From Leptolyngbyaceae cyanobacterium CSSed165cm_216 (GTDB lineage: Bacteria; Cyanobacteriota; Cyanobacteriia; Phormidesmidales; Phormidesmidaceae): a DNA stretch of 8,556 bases. The stretch covers positions 1 to 8,556 of the forward strand of contig SLIY01000146.1 of assembly GCA_007135385.1 (NCBI GenBank). Direction: 5' to 3'. Position 1 is the stretch's first letter; each line of letters starts with the position of its first letter. Below the pieces are notes generated by a model. It worked only from the letters and a program-made list of their open reading frames with translations. It was not told where the DNA came from and searched no databases. A program made the translations under genes and the position numbers. This document shows, in pieces, positions 6,210 to 8,556 of this stretch.

Positions 6210-7637
6210 ATGTCTATCCGTCGTTACGATGAGGCCGTTATGACCGATTCCAGCGGTATCAAATCCAGCGGTATCAAGTCCAGCGGTATCCCAGGTCAAG
6301 GATCGGGGGCGGGGACCTTGGCTAGTTCATCCCAGGGGGCGATCGCAGCGTCTAATCAGTCCTCATTGGCTCCAGGGGGGCTCCCCAGTCGCAAACAGCG
6401 CCGTCACATTGTGCTCACCTCCCACCCCAGCCGGTCGGGGCTGAGGGGTCAGCCAATTCACTGGGGGCAGGGCGACCCCGTGCAGCGGGGCGCGATTGTG
6501 GCGACCGTCAGTGACCCCAGCCATCGCAATGCCATTGGCACCCACTCAGGGTCCTATGCGGTGTATCGGGCCTTGGCGGTGGCCAACGGAGGTCTCTGCC
6601 CTGATCATCGGCCCGATTTAACCAATACGGCCCCAGCGATCGCCATTGGCCCACACCCCAGCTGGGCCGATCCGCAAAAAATTGTTTCTCTGGATCCCTT
6701 TGGTGCTGTGGTGGGAGAGGTCTTTCAGCCCCTGCTAGATCAGGGCATTGACATCCGACCGACGATCGCCGTGACCAACGCCCACATCCAAATGCCGGAG
6801 CTGATGGAGACGCTGCGCCAGGGGCGGTTGACCGCAGACGGCGCGATCGTCAAGCCCAGCGGCGACCTGGTGGTAACCAAGGCGGCGGTAGAGCCGGTGT
6901 GGTACTTGCCGGGGGTGGCCCAGCGGCTGGGGGTGAGTGAAGATGACCTGCGCTATGCCCTGTTTGAACAAACGGGTGGTATGTTTCCAGAACTGGTGAC
7001 GCGCCCCGACCTGAAGGTGTTTTTGCCGCCGATTGGCGGCATCACGGTGTACCTGGTGGGGGATGTAGCGGCGATTACGGACCCCAACCGGCCCCTGGCG
7101 GTACGAGTCCACGACGAATGCAATGGGTCCGATGTGTTTGGCTCAGATATTTGTACCTGTCGCCCCTACCTGGTGCACGGTCTAGAGGAGTGTATTCGCA
7201 CCGCCCAACAGGGGGGCGCCGGGGTGATTGTCTACTTCCGCAAAGAGGGTCGTGCCCTGGGAGAGGTGACCAAGTTTTTGGTCTACAACGCCCGCAAGCG
7301 CCAGCAGGGGGGCGATCGCGCCGATGCCTACTTTGCCCGCACCGAATGTGTGGCCGGGGTGCAGGATGTGCGCTTTCAAGAGCTAATGCCTGATGTGCTG
7401 CACTGGCTAGGCATCACCCGGATCGATCGGTTTGTCTCGATGAGTGACATGAAGTACAACGCCATCGTCCGCTCGGGTATTGAAATTGTCGAACGGGTGC
7501 CCATCCCCGACGACCTGGTGCCCCCGGACGCTCGGGTGGAAATCGAGGCGAAAAAGGCCGCTGGCTATTACACCGAGCAGGGGGTGCTATCAGAGGAGGA
7601 TTTAGTTCAGATTAAAGGGCGTAACCTCACTGATTAG
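6210..7637 (+). CDS. GTP cyclohydrolase II-like protein, URC1 type (uracil catabolism)
   Basis: Seen (475 aa from ATG 6210): a low-complexity N-terminus with SSGIK repeats, then a GTP cyclohydrolase N-terminal-type domain (about 60-290) beginning RRHIVLTSHPSRSG. The RibA-like domain follows (about 295-445), with zinc-site Cys 304, 315 and 317 in HDEC and CTC, YFRKEGRALG (342-351), and Asp386/Arg388 in QDVRF. Known: RibA opens the GTP imidazole ring for riboflavin synthesis. URC1 proteins carry this extra N-domain and act in uracil degradation in Lachancea kluyveri and bacteria. Differences from RibA fit URC1: RALGE replaces RGIGL, the TNNP(x)K segment reads SMSDMK, and the ANH segment is missing. 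The next gene is the URC4 homologue, 27 nt downstream. Inference: ring opening of a uracil-derived nucleotide rather than riboflavin synthesis. The chemistry is not proven by sequence. Confidence 0.88.
   Translation: MSIRRYDEAVMTDSSGIKSSGIKSSGIPGQGSGAGTLASSSQGAIAASNQSSLAPGGLPSRKQRRHIVLTSHPSRSGLRGQPIHWGQGDPVQRGAIVATVSDPSHRNAIGTHSGSYAVYRALAVANGGLCPDHRPDLTNTAPAIAIGPHPSWADPQKIVSLDPFGAVVGEVFQPLLDQGIDIRPTIAVTNAHIQMPELMETLRQGRLTADGAIVKPSGDLVVTKAAVEPVWYLPGVAQRLGVSEDDLRYALFEQTGGMFPELVTRPDLKVFLPPIGGITVYLVGDVAAITDPNRPLAVRVHDECNGSDVFGSDICTCRPYLVHGLEECIRTAQQGGAGVIVYFRKEGRALGEVTKFLVYNARKRQQGGDRADAYFARTECVAGVQDVRFQELMPDVLHWLGITRIDRFVSMSDMKYNAIVRSGIEIVERVPIPDDLVPPDARVEIEAKKAAGYYTEQGVLSEEDLVQIKGRNLTD
6249..6293 (+). 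repeat. 15-bp tandem repeat, three copies, encoding SSGIK/SSGIK/SSGIP
   Basis: Seen: three adjacent 15-bp units beginning TCCAGCGGTATC at 6249, 6264 and 6279. The first two differ only in the last base (AAA/AAG), and the third ends in CCA. The unit is a multiple of three, so copy-number change keeps the frame. It encodes a flexible Ser/Gly-rich N-terminal extension ahead of the conserved domain. Confidence 0.9.
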
Positions 7638-7664
7638 TCCAGCCCGTCCTGTTGCTATTGGCCT

Positions 7665-8556
7665 ATGTCCCCAGCTTCCTCAGACCCCTTAGCGGTCGTC
7701 GCCTATCTACAAAGTCCCCAGGCGATTCGCGATCGCAGCCGCACCCTATACAATCTGGCCCTTGACGACCAGCTGCATCACCTGCGCCTCCACCTCGATG
7801 CCCTGCCCGCCACCGCTGACTATGTCCAAACCATCATGGATCAGCAGTACCCAGAGGGAAATATCCCGGTTCATTCTCGCTGGCGGCACTTTGAACCCCA
7901 GGGAAGGTCGCGACTAGAGTGGCTAGCACCCCAACTGGCCCAATTGGATGCCCTAGAACAGGCCCGGCTGAAGCTGGATCTGGTGATCACGAGTGTGTTG
8001 CTGGATGCGGGCGCTGGGGCCACCTGGCAGTATCACGAGGCCCAAACTGGCCAGGTGTTTCAGCGATCGGAAGGACTGGCGATCGCCAGTTTCCATAGCT
8101 TTGTCCAGGGGTTGTTCTCTAGCCAACCCGACTGCCCCTGGCAGGCGGATGCCGATGGCCTCATGCAACTGACCCCAGACCAGTTGGCCACCGCCTTTCA
8201 AGTCAGCGACCACAACCCCCTACTGGGCCTAGAGGGACGAGTCACTCTGCTGCAAACGCTGGGCCACACCCTGCGCCAGCAGCCCCACCTGTTTGGTGCT
8301 GATCAACCCAGACCAGGCCACCTTGTGGACTATTGGTTACAGCAGGCCCCACAAGGGCAGTTGTCGGCCATCACCCTGCTGCAAACGATTCTGCAGGGGC
8401 TGGGCACCATTTGGCCCGGACGAGTCACCCTGGCCGGGGTGAACCTGGGGGATGTCTGGCCCCATCCCCAATTGCCCGATACCGGCCTCGGCAGTCAGTT
8501 AGTCCCTTTCCACAAACTGTCCCAATGGCTCACCTACTCCTTGCTGGAACCCTTGC
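7665..8556 (+). CDS. DUF1688 / URC4 family protein, 3' end cut by window edge
   Basis: Seen: 297 codons are open from ATG 7665 to the right edge. Family hallmarks are LDAGAGATW (113-121), RSEGLAIASF (134-143) with FVQGLFSS after it, and LVPFHKLSQWLTYSLLEPL (279-297) at the edge. Known: DUF1688 includes URC4, required for uracil catabolism in Lachancea kluyveri and commonly next to a URC1-like gene in bacteria. Members are about 400 residues or a little more, so roughly the last quarter is missing. No signal peptide or membrane helix is seen, so it is probably cytosolic. Inference: it acts after the URC1 step on a ring-opened ureido sugar intermediate. Start: no strong Shine-Dalgarno precedes ATG 7665, so translation may be coupled to the upstream gene, which ends 27 nt earlier in the same frame. 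Confidence 0.88.
   Translation, partial: MSPASSDPLAVVAYLQSPQAIRDRSRTLYNLALDDQLHHLRLHLDALPATADYVQTIMDQQYPEGNIPVHSRWRHFEPQGRSRLEWLAPQLAQLDALEQARLKLDLVITSVLLDAGAGATWQYHEAQTGQVFQRSEGLAIASFHSFVQGLFSSQPDCPWQADADGLMQLTPDQLATAFQVSDHNPLLGLEGRVTLLQTLGHTLRQQPHLFGADQPRPGHLVDYWLQQAPQGQLSAITLLQTILQGLGTIWPGRVTLAGVNLGDVWPHPQLPDTGLGSQLVPFHKLSQWLTYSLLEPL

Noticed and set aside
6735..7112. 125-residue minus-strand frame opposite the URC1-like gene
   Set aside because: Antisense shadow of a conserved coding region, with no ribosome-binding site or recognisable motif.
6210..7637. Annotation as the riboflavin enzyme GTP cyclohydrolase II (ribA)
   Set aside because: The extra N-terminal domain, the altered motifs after the zinc site and the adjacent DUF1688 gene fit the URC1 type better.

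Overview
The window looks like a piece of a cyanobacterial chromosome. The octamer GCGATCGC (HIP1, the highly iterated palindrome of many cyanobacteria) occurs 11 times in 8.5 kb. A spacer carries heptanucleotide short tandem repeats of the cyanobacterial kind, and a caspase/STAND protein of a type common in filamentous cyanobacteria is present. Genus cannot be set from the sequence alone.

Layout. (1) Positions 1-2521, minus strand: the first 840 codons of an SbcC/Rad50-type ATPase, cut by the left edge before its C-terminal ATPase half. It is open throughout and very glutamine-rich, and it lacks the CxxC zinc-hook motif. (2) 2522-2681: a short spacer with heptamer repeats in inverted arrangement. 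(3) 2682-5564, minus strand: a 960-residue protein with an N-terminal caspase-like (C14) protease domain with an intact His/Cys dyad, an nSTAND1-type NTPase module, one membrane helix and a 170-residue C-terminal tail. Its Walker A lysine is replaced by threonine. (4) 5565-6209: an AT-richer divergent intergenic region with two near-perfect palindromes just upstream of the caspase gene. (5) 6210-7637, plus strand: a GTP-cyclohydrolase-II-like protein of the URC1 type, with the extra N-terminal domain. (6) 7665 to the right edge, plus strand: a DUF1688/URC4 family protein, cut after 297 codons.

How they work together. The last two genes form an operon-like pair, 27 nt apart in the same frame. 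They match the URC1-URC4 pair of the uracil catabolism (URC) pathway first defined genetically in the yeast Lachancea kluyveri. The pair therefore probably recovers nitrogen from pyrimidine rings, and a uracil phosphoribosyltransferase gene might follow beyond the right edge. The caspase-STAND gene is transcribed the other way and resembles signal-dependent proteases linked to cell-death or conflict responses. Whether it is functionally linked to the downstream sbcC-like gene is unknown. The most unusual features are the membrane-anchored caspase-STAND protein with a degenerate P-loop and no visible sensor repeats, and the URC pair itself in a cyanobacterial setting.
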